64,000 nt of DNA from Georgenia satyanarayanai (GTDB taxonomy: Bacteria; Actinomycetota; Actinomycetes; Actinomycetales; Actinomycetaceae). Position 1 is the stretch's first letter. Each line of letters begins with the position of its first letter. Below are positions 27,809 to 36,175 of this stretch, one piece after another. Made by a program: the position numbers and the translations under genes. The notes below the pieces were generated by a model. It worked only from the letters and a program-made list of their open reading frames with translations. It did not search any database and had not been told where the DNA came from. The DNA lies in contig NZ_JAMBNZ010000007.1 in assembly GCF_023715365.1 (NCBI RefSeq), positions 124,001 to 188,000 of the forward strand, given 5' to 3'.

Positions 27809-29719
27809 TCAGGCCTCGGGGATCCAGACGCGCATCGTCGAGGGGCCGCGGTTGCCCCAGCGGTGGTAGGGCACGAGCGGGACGAGCCCGGCGTCGGCCA
27901 CCGTCTCCGGGTGGGCCGGCTCGTCCGCGAAGGGCCAGTCGCGCTCGCCGGGCGCCGCAGTGCGGACCCGGACGAGCACCTGGCCGTCACGCTCCACCGG
28001 CGCTGCCTCGACATCGACGGCGGCGAGGTTGACGTCCTCGCCCAGGTCCGTTGACTCCAGGGCCATGACGAGCGGCCCGCGCTCGACGGCCACCTGGCCG
28101 CGCACGGCATCCACGCGCGGGTCGGCCCACGTCCAGCGGGCACGCACGGGCAGGTCGAGCTCGACGACGTCGCCCGCCCGGAAGGCGCGGCGCACCTCGG
28201 CGTAGCCTGGCAGGACGGTCGTCTCCTCCCCGTCGACGCGCAGGACGGCGCCGGCGGTGGCCCAGCCGGGCACGCGCACCCGCAGCGTCCAGGGCCGGGT
28301 GGCGTCCTCGCGGACGGTGACGCGCACCCGCCCGTCGTGGGGGTACTCCGTCTCGACGTCCAGGGCGACGGGGCAGCCGTCGGGCAGCGTGGTGCGGACC
28401 TCGGAGGTGACGAGCTGCTGGAGCTGGACGCCGTCGTCGTCGGCCGTGGCCACGTAGGTGCCGAAGGAGGCGATCGTGCGAGCGACGTTCGTCGGGCAGC
28501 ACGAGACTGCGAACCAGGGCGCCCGCAGGCTCGAGGCGGCACGGGCGGCAACCTCGTCGGTGGCCGCCGTGGTCCCGGGCTCCCGCTGGTGGAGGGTGTT
28601 GGTGTAGAAGAAAGCGTGGCCGTCCTCGGACGGGGAGGTGGCGACGACGTTGAGCAGCACCCGCTCGACGAGGTCGGCGTGGACGGGGTCGCCGGTGGCG
28701 AGGAGCAGCCGCTCCCCCACCATGGCGGCGCCGACGCCGGCGCAGGTCTCGGAGTAGGCGCGGTCCGACGGGAGCTCGAAGTCGTCGCCGAAGGCCTCGC
28801 CCTCGTGGTGGGCGCCCATGCCGCCCGTGAGGTAGGTGCGGCGGGCGACGGTCCGGCTCATCTGGCGGGTGACCGCGCCGAGCAGCTCCTCGTCGCCGGT
28901 CTCCACCGCGACGTCGATCGCGCCGGCGGCGAGGTAGAGCGCCCGCACGGCGTGACCGCGCAGCACCTCGGCCTCGCGCACCGGGACGTCCTCCTGGAAG
29001 TACTCCGGGCCGAACCAGATCTCCCCGAGGCGCCCGTGGCCGCGGCGCTCGACGAACAGCCGCGCCTGGTCGAGGTACTTGCGCTCCCCCGTGTAGCGAG
29101 CCAGCTCGGCCAGGGCCGGCTCGATCTCCGGGTGCCCGCAGATCGTGTCGAGCCCGTCGGGACCGAAGGCCTCGCACACGTGGTCGGCGGCGCGGATCGC
29201 GATCTCGACGAAGCGGTCACGCCCGTGCGTGCGGCCGCGGGCGACACCGGCCTGGATGAGGTGGCCGAAGCAGTAGAGCTCGTGACCCCACTCCATGTCG
29301 CTGTAGCGCGGCTGCTGGCCGGGCCGGCCGAAGTGCGTGTTGAGGTAGCCGTCCTCCTCCTGGACCGGCTCGATGCGCTCGACCAGCGCCTGGAAGCGGG
29401 CCTCGAGCTCGGCGTCGCCGGTGCGCCCGACCTCCCAGGCCATCGCCTCCATGAGCTTGTAGACGTCGGAGTCGGCGAACTCCCGTCCCTGCCGGTCGGC
29501 GGGCAGCCGGCCCTCGACGGCCGCGTCGAAGTTTCCGATCCACCCGACCCGCTCCATCCAGTCCTCGGCGTGGCGGATCATCACCGTGGCGTTGAGCTGC
29601 TGGAAGTCCTTCCAGAACCCGCCGGTGACGCGGACCTCGTGGAGGTCGAGCGGGCGCAGGGGGCCGGTCGAGGGAGAGACGGGCAGCGCGCGGACCTGCG
29701 CGTCGTGGCCTGTGGGCAT
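27809..29719 (-). CDS. GH127 beta-L-arabinofuranosidase, cytoplasmic
   Basis: A 636-residue GH127 protein. The family zinc-thiolate centre is present: Glu and Cys in SETCAGVG and the adjacent cysteines in AVSCCPTNV, where the first of the pair is the nucleophile in characterised HypBA1-type enzymes. The Glu-rich segment GEAFGDDFELP supplies another expected acid. There is no signal peptide, so it should act inside the cell on imported beta-L-arabinofuranosides such as beta-arabinobiose. It is the last gene of an operon with a MalEFG-type importer. AAGGAG lies 11 bases before the ATG at 29719. Confidence 0.92.
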   Translation of the reverse strand: MPTGHDAQVRALPVSPSTGPLRPLDLHEVRVTGGFWKDFQQLNATVMIRHAEDWMERVGWIGNFDAAVEGRLPADRQGREFADSDVYKLMEAMAWEVGRTGDAELEARFQALVERIEPVQEEDGYLNTHFGRPGQQPRYSDMEWGHELYCFGHLIQAGVARGRTHGRDRFVEIAIRAADHVCEAFGPDGLDTICGHPEIEPALAELARYTGERKYLDQARLFVERRGHGRLGEIWFGPEYFQEDVPVREAEVLRGHAVRALYLAAGAIDVAVETGDEELLGAVTRQMSRTVARRTYLTGGMGAHHEGEAFGDDFELPSDRAYSETCAGVGAAMVGERLLLATGDPVHADLVERVLLNVVATSPSEDGHAFFYTNTLHQREPGTTAATDEVAARAASSLRAPWFAVSCCPTNVARTIASFGTYVATADDDGVQLQQLVTSEVRTTLPDGCPVALDVETEYPHDGRVRVTVREDATRPWTLRVRVPGWATAGAVLRVDGEETTVLPGYAEVRRAFRAGDVVELDLPVRARWTWADPRVDAVRGQVAVERGPLVMALESTDLGEDVNLAAVDVEAAPVERDGQVLVRVRTAAPGERDWPFADEPAHPETVADAGLVPLVPYHRWGNRGPSTMRVWIPEA

Positions 29720-29763
29720 GGCGAAACCAACTCCTTGTGAGAAGGGGCGTGCAACGGGTGGGG

Positions 29764-30579
29764 CTACTTGACGGCGCCGACGGTGAGGCCGTCGCGGAGC
29801 AGGCGGTAGCTGAGGGCGTAGACGACGAGGATCGGCAGCGATGTGAGGACGGCCAGCGCCATGAGGCCGGGCCAGTCGATCCCGAAGGCGCCGACCTGCT
29901 GCGCGACGAGCGCACTCAGCGGGTAGGTGCCCGGTGAGAGGAAGAGGTTGACGGCGTAGAGGAACTCCCCCCACGCGAGCATGAAGACGAGCGTCCCCGT
30001 CGTCGCGACGCCGTTGCGGGCCACCGGAAGCACGATCCGGGCGAAGGTGCGCACGAGGTTCGCGCCGTCCAGCGAGGCCGCCTCCTCCAGGGAGACGGGC
30101 ACGGCCCGGAAGAACGGACGCATGAGCATGACGGCGAAGGGCGTGAGGAGGGCGGTGTCGGCGATGATGACGCCGAGCGTGCTGTCGAGCAGCCCCCAGC
30201 TCCCAAAGACCTGGAACAGCGGGATGACGTTGGCCGTCTGCGGGAGCATCTGCAGGACGATGAGCAGGGCCAGGCCGACGGAGGTGATGAAACCGCTCGT
30301 GCGAGCCAGAGCGTAGGCCGCCGGGATCCCGATGAGGAGGACGAGCGCCGTCGTCCCGACCGCAATGATCACCGACTGGCGCAGCGCGACCGCCAGGTCC
30401 GGGCCCAGCACGTTGACGTACGCCTCGGTGACGGGGCGGAACAGGAGGGTGGCGTCGCTGCTGAAGACGTCGCCGCTGGACTTGAAGGACGTGAGGACGA
30501 TCCACACGAGCGGGATGCCGTACAGCAGCGCGAGAAGGATCTTGATGCCGGTGGTGACCGGACCTGCCTTCATGCTCAT
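29764..30579 (-). CDS. Carbohydrate ABC transporter permease, MalG type
   Basis: A 271-residue permease with six hydrophobic segments and the EAA loop EAASLDGANLVRTFARIVLP that docks to the ATPase. It is the second membrane subunit of a CUT1 importer. The start at 30579 overlaps the stop of the MalF-type gene as ATGA. No ATPase gene is in this operon, so a shared MsmK/MsiK-type ATPase encoded elsewhere must power it, as is usual in actinobacteria. Confidence 0.92.
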   Translation of the reverse strand: MSMKAGPVTTGIKILLALLYGIPLVWIVLTSFKSSGDVFSSDATLLFRPVTEAYVNVLGPDLAVALRQSVIIAVGTTALVLLIGIPAAYALARTSGFITSVGLALLIVLQMLPQTANVIPLFQVFGSWGLLDSTLGVIIADTALLTPFAVMLMRPFFRAVPVSLEEAASLDGANLVRTFARIVLPVARNGVATTGTLVFMLAWGEFLYAVNLFLSPGTYPLSALVAQQVGAFGIDWPGLMALAVLTSLPILVVYALSYRLLRDGLTVGAVK

Positions 30580-31511
30580 GACTCGCTCTCCTCGCGGCGG
30601 ATGCTGCGGACGTAGACGAGGGCCAGGACGACGACGAGGAGCACGGTGATGACCGACGTCGCCGATCCCAGGCCGAAGTCGTAGCGCCCAAAGGCCTGGA
30701 GGTACCCGAGGAAGGGCAGGGTCGTCGTCGCCGAGCCCGGCCCGCCGTACGTCATGACGTAGATGTAGTCGAAGCTGCGGAAGCCGAACACGATGGTGAG
30801 GACGAGCAGCACCATGGCCGTGGGGCGGGCGGCGGGGATCATGATGTGGCGGATCTCCTGCCACCTGTTCGCGCCGTCGAGCGAGGCGGCCTCGAAGACC
30901 TCCGGGGAGATGTTCATCAGCGCGGCCCGGAAGACGAGGGCGTTGAACGGGATGACGGCCCAGGCGTTGACAAAGGCCACCGCCCACAGCGCCCACTGCG
31001 GGTCGTAGAGGAAGGGCAGCGCCGTCTCCGTGAGCCCGAGCGCGCGGGCGGCCATGTTGACGAGGCCGGCGTCGGCGAGGAGGAACTTCCAGACGCTGCC
31101 GTTGACGACCGGCGGCAGTGCCCAGACGAAGACCATGACGGCGAGGACCGCCGCGGACCACCAGCCGGTGGTCCGCAGCGCGATCGCCGCGGCGAGCCCG
31201 CCGACCATGCCGACGACGGTGACGAAGAGGACGAAGACGAGCGTGCGCCCCAGGGCGGCGGTCGTCTCGCCCGACTCGAAGCCGGCGCGGAAGTTCTCCA
31301 GGCCGCTGAAGACCCACTCGGTGTTGAGCGTCGCCGACGTGACGTCGCTCAGGCTCATCGACACGAGCGTGTACAGCGGGTAGATCGAGAACAGGGCGAA
31401 GAAGATCGCCGCGGGGACGAGGAAGGCGTACCGCGTGTTCCGCACCCGCGCGGGCCGCGCGGAGGTGCGGCCACGGCGGCGGGGAGGCGCCGGTACCGGG
31501 GTGATGGTCAT
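30576..31511 (-). CDS. Carbohydrate ABC transporter permease, MalF type
   Basis: A 311-residue permease with six membrane segments after a basic N-terminal tail. The EAA loop reads EAASLDGANRWQEIRHIMIP. It forms a heterodimer with the MalG-type subunit. It lies 52 nt after the binding-protein gene. With GH127 in the same operon, an arabino-oligosaccharide is the likely substrate. Confidence 0.92.
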   Translation of the reverse strand: MTITPVPAPPRRRGRTSARPARVRNTRYAFLVPAAIFFALFSIYPLYTLVSMSLSDVTSATLNTEWVFSGLENFRAGFESGETTAALGRTLVFVLFVTVVGMVGGLAAAIALRTTGWWSAAVLAVMVFVWALPPVVNGSVWKFLLADAGLVNMAARALGLTETALPFLYDPQWALWAVAFVNAWAVIPFNALVFRAALMNISPEVFEAASLDGANRWQEIRHIMIPAARPTAMVLLVLTIVFGFRSFDYIYVMTYGGPGSATTTLPFLGYLQAFGRYDFGLGSATSVITVLLVVVLALVYVRSIRREESES

Positions 31512-31563
31512 GTCAGTCCATGCCTCTCACGTGTTGTTGTCGACATCAGCGCCTCCCCCTCCG

Positions 31564-32820
31564 TCAGCCGATGAGGCCCTGGAGCTGGCCGACGACCTGC
31601 GCCGCGGCCGCCTCGGGGGCGGTCTGCCCGGCGAGCGCCGCGCTCCAGGCCTGGCCCACGGCCGCCTGGACGTCGGCGACGGCCTCCGGCGGGATGACCT
31701 GGGCCGGGTAGTTCGTGCCCATGTCGGCGAGCGTCTGGGCGAAGGGCTGGAGCAGCGGGTCGCTCGTCACGCCCTCCTCCTGGGAGGCGTCGGCGCGGGA
31801 GGGGATGGAGCCCACGTTCTCCTGCGCGATGAGCTGGCCGTCGTAGTCGAGATAGGTCGACTGGAGGTACTCCCAGGCGAGGTCGGGGTTCTGGGCGTTG
31901 GCGCCGATGGCTTGGCCCTCACCACCGAGGTACACCTGGCCGCCCTCGTCGAGGGGCAGCGGGACGACGCCGTACTCGAAGCCGGCGTCCGCCGCGGCGG
32001 CGCCCATCTGCCAGTTGCCGTTCTCCGCGAAGGCGACGCCACCGGCGGTGAACTGCTGGAAGGGGACCGTCTGGTCCCAGGTGACTGCCTCCTGGGAGAG
32101 ATAGCCCTCGTCGATCCAGCCCCGGACGCGGCCGAAGCCCTCGGCGAGGGCGGCCTCGTCGAGGTTCTCGTAGTCGAACCCGGCGCTGCTCAGCCAGGGG
32201 TAGGCCTGCCACTCGCCCTGCGACTGCGGGAGGGCGGACAGCGTGATGCCCCGGTGGCCGGCCTCGACGGCGGCGGCCATGGCGGACTCGAGCTCCTCCA
32301 TCGTCGTGGGCGGCTCGACGCCGATCTCCGCGAGGATGTCGGCGTTGTACCAGAGGCCCAGGAGGTTGACGTAGCCCTGGACGGCGTAGGTGGACCCGTC
32401 CATGCCGTGGAGCACGGCGTCGGGGAACTGGTCGGCGCCCTCGAAGTCCGCCCAGTAGTCGTCGAGCGGGGCGAGCGCGCCGGCCATCGCCAGGGTGCTC
32501 CACTCCGCGCCGTTGAAGACGATGACGTCGGGGCCCTGCCCTGCGCCGGCCGCGGAGACGACCTTGGAGTTCATCTGGTCGTAGGGCTGGAACACGTTGT
32601 TGACGGTGATGCCCTCGTGCTCCTCCTCGAACTTCTCCGCGTACGCGTCCATCAGCGCGACCTGGTTGTCCTCGCTGAAGTAGTGCCACACGGTGAGCTC
32701 GTTCGAGCCACCACCGGTGGCCGCATCGTCGGCGTCGTCCCCGCCGCCGCACGCCGCCAGGGTCAGTGCCAGGACAGCGGTGGCCCCCACCATCGCGCGC
32801 CTCGTGAACTGGGTCGTCAT
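31564..32820 (-). CDS. Carbohydrate-binding lipoprotein, MalE/UgpB type
   Basis: A 418-residue solute-binding protein of the CUT1 class. A twin-arginine-like start (MTTQFTRRAMVG) leads to the lipobox LAAC. LTVWHYFSEDNQVAL begins the mature domain. The Trp- and Tyr-rich cleft residues suit oligosaccharides. GGAGGAGAGGG precedes the ATG at 32820. A palindrome at 32884-32899 lies in the shared region with the divergent LacI regulator. It is first in the operon ending with GH127, so beta-arabino-oligosaccharides are inferred as ligand. Confidence 0.9.
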   Translation of the reverse strand: MTTQFTRRAMVGATAVLALTLAACGGGDDADDAATGGGSNELTVWHYFSEDNQVALMDAYAEKFEEEHEGITVNNVFQPYDQMNSKVVSAAGAGQGPDVIVFNGAEWSTLAMAGALAPLDDYWADFEGADQFPDAVLHGMDGSTYAVQGYVNLLGLWYNADILAEIGVEPPTTMEELESAMAAAVEAGHRGITLSALPQSQGEWQAYPWLSSAGFDYENLDEAALAEGFGRVRGWIDEGYLSQEAVTWDQTVPFQQFTAGGVAFAENGNWQMGAAAADAGFEYGVVPLPLDEGGQVYLGGEGQAIGANAQNPDLAWEYLQSTYLDYDGQLIAQENVGSIPSRADASQEEGVTSDPLLQPFAQTLADMGTNYPAQVIPPEAVADVQAAVGQAWSAALAGQTAPEAAAAQVVGQLQGLIG

Positions 32821-32883
32821 TGCACCCTCTCCTCCTCCGGGCGCTGTGGCCCGGATCCCATGTGGGATCGGCACGGAAACGTA

Positions 32884-32899
32884 CCGAAATGGTTTTCGG
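32884..32899. promoter_or_regulatory. LacI-type palindromic operator, GH127 transporter operon
   Basis: CCGAAATGGTTTTCGG has perfect 6-bp arms around four bases. It lies between the divergent binding-protein gene (start 32820) and lacI gene (start 32973). Its sequence differs from the AATG-AGCG-ACA operators, matching the different recognition helix of this regulator. A TAGGAT -10 for the regulator gene is at 32938-32943. Confidence 0.65.
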
Positions 32900-32972
32900 C
32901 TGCACCGTAACACGAGACTGGGGTCAAATTTCAAGGCTAGGATGACGACGGTTTCATCCGTGAGGAGGCGTA

Positions 32973-33998
32973 ATGGACGACGGGGACGGCACCCGCTCAC
33001 GCAACGTGACGCTCAAGGACGTCGCCCAGCTGTCTGGGGTCTCGGTCGCGACCGCGTCCAAGGCGCTCAACGGGCGGGCGAACGTCCACCCCGACACTCG
33101 GCGACGAGTGGTCGAGACGGCCGAGCGGCTCTCCTTCACGCCGAACACGCTCGCGCAGAACCTGCTGAGCGGGCAGAGCGGCACCGTGGGCCTGGTGACG
33201 AACGACCTCGAGGGCCGCTTCTCCATCCCCATCCTCATGGGTGCTGAGGACGCCTTCGGCGCCGGGAAGACCTCGATCTTCCTGTGCGACGCCCGCGAGG
33301 ACCCGATCCGCGAGTCCTACCACCTCCAGGCCCTCCTGGGGCGCCGGGTGGACGGGCTCATCGTCGTCGGGAGCCGGACCGACCCGCGGCCCCCGGTCCC
33401 GGACGTGCCGGTCCCGGTCATCTACGTCTACGCGCCCTCGGAGGATCCCGCGGACCTCTCCTTCGTCCCGGACAACGTCGGTGCCGGGCGGCAGGCCGCC
33501 GAGCATCTCATCACGCTGGGCCGACGGCGGATCGCGCACATCGCCGGTGATCCGACCTACGCCGCGGCGCGTGACCGCGTCCAGGGCGTCGACGAGGCGA
33601 TGGCCGCCGCCGGCCTCCAGCTCGTTGACGGCCGCGCGGTCCACGGGACGTGGTCGGAGTCGTGGGGACGGGCCGCCACCCGCACGGTCCTGGACCGCTC
33701 CCCCGACGTCGACGCCATCGTCTGCGGCAGCGACCAGATCGCCCGGGGGGTGCTCGACACCCTGCGCGACCTCGGCCGGGACGTGCCGCGCGACGTCGCC
33801 GTCGTCAGCTTCGACAACTGGGAGATCCTCGCGACCGGTGCGCGCCCCCAGCTCACCAGCGTCGACATGAGCTTCGAGCGGCTCGGTCGTCGGGCCGCGC
33901 AGGCGATCTTCGACGCGATCGACGGCAAGGCGGCGTCGGGCGTGCACACCGAGCCGTGCCGGCTCGTCGTCCGTGGCTCCTCCCTCGAGGGCGCCTGA
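32973..33998 (+). CDS. LacI-family regulator of the GH127/MalEFG operon
   Basis: A 341-residue LacI-family protein. The DNA-binding head has LKDVAQLSGVSVATASKALN, different from the other two LacI proteins here. The ligand core includes VVSFDNWEILA. A GAGGAGG ribosome-binding site lies before the ATG at 32973. Divergent position and the CCGAAA-type palindrome between make local control of the MalEFG-GH127 operon likely. Effector unknown. Confidence 0.9.
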   Translation: MDDGDGTRSRNVTLKDVAQLSGVSVATASKALNGRANVHPDTRRRVVETAERLSFTPNTLAQNLLSGQSGTVGLVTNDLEGRFSIPILMGAEDAFGAGKTSIFLCDAREDPIRESYHLQALLGRRVDGLIVVGSRTDPRPPVPDVPVPVIYVYAPSEDPADLSFVPDNVGAGRQAAEHLITLGRRRIAHIAGDPTYAAARDRVQGVDEAMAAAGLQLVDGRAVHGTWSESWGRAATRTVLDRSPDVDAIVCGSDQIARGVLDTLRDLGRDVPRDVAVVSFDNWEILATGARPQLTSVDMSFERLGRRAAQAIFDAIDGKAASGVHTEPCRLVVRGSSLEGA

Positions 33999-34070
33999 CA
34001 CACCGGACGTGGCACCGACACGGTGCCCGCAGACGGCACAATGTGCCCACAACCCGATAGGAGAATCCCA

Positions 34071-35111
34071 GTGGACAACGTCGTGCCAGGGAAGGCCAGA
34101 CGCCTGCCGGTGATGGCGGACGTCGCCGCACGTGCGGGCGTCTCCCACCAGACCGTCTCTCGCGTCCTCAACTCCCCCGACCTCGTGCGGCCCGCCACCC
34201 GCCTGAAGGTCGAGGAGGCGATCGCGGCGCTCCGCTACCGCCGCAACATGTCGGCGCGCGCGCTGGCCACCAGCCGCTCGCACCTCATCGGCGTCGTCAC
34301 CCCGGCGGTGACCCTCTTCGGGCCCAGCCACACGAGCCTCGCGATCCAGGAGGCCGCTCTCGACTTCGGCTACGCGACGATCAGCGCGGCCACCGAGACG
34401 GCGCGCACCAGCCCCACCGACGTCCTCGACTTCTTCCTCACCCTGGGCGTGGACGGCATCATCGTCGTCGCGCCGACGATGCAGACCGCCGTCGAGGCGC
34501 AGCGGCTCGCCGGGACGCTGCCGGTCGTCGCCATCGCCACCGACCTGCCCGAGCCCGGCCCGCTCCACGTCGTGGCCATCGACAACGAGCAGGGCGCGCG
34601 CGATGCGACGGCGCACCTCATCGGCCTGGGCCACGAGCGCATCGCGCACATCGCCGGCCCCTTCGAGTGGTTCGACGCGCGGGCCCGCGTGGTGGGCTGG
34701 CAGGCGGAGCTCGCCGACGCCGGGCTGCCCGTCCCCGAGCCGGTGAGCGGTGGCTGGGAGGGCGCCGACGGCTACGCGGGCGCGCAGCAGCTCCTCGCCC
34801 AGCGTGAGCTGCCCACCGCCGTCTTCGCCGCCAACGACTACATGGCCCTCGGTGCGATGCGCGCCTTCCACCAGGCGGGCCTGCGGATCCCCGAGGACAT
34901 CGCCGTCGTCGGCTACGACGACGTCGCCGGCTGCGAGTTCTACGAGCCGCCGCTCACCACCGTCCGCCAGCCCTTCGAGGCGCTCGGCCGGCACGCCATC
35001 GACACCCTCTTCGCGGCCCTCGAGGGGCGCAGCGGGGACCCGGAGCCGAACCGGCCCGAGCTCGTGGTCCGCGAGTCCTGCGGCGCGCAGCAGGGAGAGC
35101 CGGTCGGCTGA
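34071..35111 (+). CDS. LacI-family regulator, paralogue of the one at 24289
   Basis: A 346-residue LacI-family protein, start GTG at 34071, set by AGGAG seven bases upstream. Its head contains ADVAARAGVSHQTVSRVLNS, the same recognition region as the regulator at 24289, and the two remain alike along the whole chain, for example FGPSH, DATAHLIGLGH and PTAVFAAND. It should therefore read the same AATG-AGCG-ACA operator but may answer to another sugar. It has no divergent partner. GGCACA-A-TGTGCC (34035-34047) upstream might be its own operator. Confidence 0.9.
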   Translation: MDNVVPGKARRLPVMADVAARAGVSHQTVSRVLNSPDLVRPATRLKVEEAIAALRYRRNMSARALATSRSHLIGVVTPAVTLFGPSHTSLAIQEAALDFGYATISAATETARTSPTDVLDFFLTLGVDGIIVVAPTMQTAVEAQRLAGTLPVVAIATDLPEPGPLHVVAIDNEQGARDATAHLIGLGHERIAHIAGPFEWFDARARVVGWQAELADAGLPVPEPVSGGWEGADGYAGAQQLLAQRELPTAVFAANDYMALGAMRAFHQAGLRIPEDIAVVGYDDVAGCEFYEPPLTTVRQPFEALGRHAIDTLFAALEGRSGDPEPNRPELVVRESCGAQQGEPVG

Positions 35112-35168
35112 CCGGGTGTCGACCGAAAGGTGGACGCGGCGGCCGGGAGCGCCCGGCAGGCTGGGCCC

Positions 35169-35744
35169 GTGGCGAGGGAGAAGGCAGGGGACGGCAGCGC
35201 GCTGCGGCCGGTGCGCCGGTGGCAGTGGGTGTGGCGCGGGGTCTTCGGCACCGAGCACGCCGGGGCGCGGTGGGACCTCGAGGTCGACTACCTCGACTGG
35301 GACGAGAAGGTCCACCTCTACCGCGACGGCGTGCAGGAGCGGGTGCAGCGCGGCACCTCGGCGTTCACGCTCGACGACGGCGCGCACCTCGAGGTCGCGT
35401 GGAGCCTCCTCGGCCTGCGCCGCGCCCACCTCGTGCGGCCCGACGGCACCGAGGCGCAGCTGGTCCCGGCGCCGGGCACCGCGGAGCGGTGGCGCGCGGA
35501 CCTCGACCGCGATCGCCCCACGCTGAGCGGGCGCCTGGCCACGGCCTCGTGGGGGGTCCTCGCCCTCGCCCTGCTCCTCCAGGTGCCCCAGCTCCTCGAG
35601 CTCGGCGCGGACGTCACGGGCTGGTACACGTTCACCTCACCGGTCACGCTTCCGGCCTCGCTCAACACGCCGCTGTCCGTCGCCGCCCTGCTCGCGGGCC
35701 TGGAGCGGGCGCTGCGGCTGCGCTACCACTGGCTCCTCGACTGA
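35169..35744 (+). CDS. Hypothetical protein with C-terminal membrane segment
   Basis: I do not recognise a family. From GTG 35169 the protein has 191 residues. The first 120 are soluble, with a beta-rich look (WDLEVDYLDWDEKVHLYRDG, LEVAWSLLGLRRAHLV). A hydrophobic segment follows at about 127-145, and a weaker one near the C-terminus. An in-frame GTG at 35130 is a possible start but has poor spacing to its AAGG. Codon use is typical of the genome, which supports a real gene. Confidence 0.65.
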   Translation: MAREKAGDGSALRPVRRWQWVWRGVFGTEHAGARWDLEVDYLDWDEKVHLYRDGVQERVQRGTSAFTLDDGAHLEVAWSLLGLRRAHLVRPDGTEAQLVPAPGTAERWRADLDRDRPTLSGRLATASWGVLALALLLQVPQLLELGADVTGWYTFTSPVTLPASLNTPLSVAALLAGLERALRLRYHWLLD

Positions 35745-35787
35745 GCCCTCCTACGATCGGGGCACGACCACCACCGAGGGAGACCGC

Positions 35788-36081
35788 ATGTCCGTCGTCA
35801 AGATCAACGCCATCTCCGTGCCCGAGGGTGCGGGCCACGAGCTCGAGGCCCGGTTCTCCGCCCGCAAGCACGCCGTCGACTCCGCCCCCGGCTTCGAGGG
35901 CTTCCAGCTGCTGCGCCCGGTGGCCGGGGAGGAGCGCTACTTCGTCGTGACGACGTGGGCGAGCCAGGCCGACTTCGAGGCCTGGCGCGACTCCCAGGAG
36001 TTCCAGCACGGTCACGGCGGCGGCCGTCCGGTGGCAAGCGGCGCCGAGCTCCTCGAGTTCGAGGTCGTCGACCTGACCTGA
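35788..36081 (+). CDS. mhuD: MhuD-like haem-degrading monooxygenase
   Basis: A 97-residue ferredoxin-like ABM-fold protein that follows mycobacterial MhuD closely (VVKINAISVPEGAGHELE; FQLLRPVAGEERYFVVTTW). Asn7 and Trp66, needed for haem breakdown, are in place. The haem-ligand His lies in a loop one residue shorter than in MhuD, so His74 or His76 must take the role. MhuD opens haem to mycobilin and frees iron. The GAGGGAGA ribosome-binding site lies before the ATG. No iron-uptake genes are nearby. Confidence 0.85.
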   Translation: MSVVKINAISVPEGAGHELEARFSARKHAVDSAPGFEGFQLLRPVAGEERYFVVTTWASQADFEAWRDSQEFQHGHGGGRPVASGAELLEFEVVDLT

Positions 36082-36132
36082 CGACGACGGCGCTCCCGCC
36101 CGCCGTTGACAGCGGCGCGGCCACGGCCTACT

Positions 36133-36156
36133 TTAACGACAGTCGTTATTAACGAC
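36133..36156 (+). promoter_or_regulatory. Palindromic operator of the DUF2975-Xre pair
   Basis: AACGAC-A-GTCGTT (36135-36147) is a perfect palindrome, and TTAACGAC occurs at 36133-36140 and again at 36149-36156. The repeats end 19 nt before the ATG, with AAGGAG in between. The encoded Xre-type regulator is the likely binder. Confidence 0.65.
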
Positions 36157-36175
36157 TCTCGATAAGGAGCCGACG

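Noticed and set aside
34011-34027. GGCACC-GACAC-GGTGCC stem between two lacI genes as a terminator
   Set aside because: Only six base pairs and no T-run; too weak to list as a terminator.
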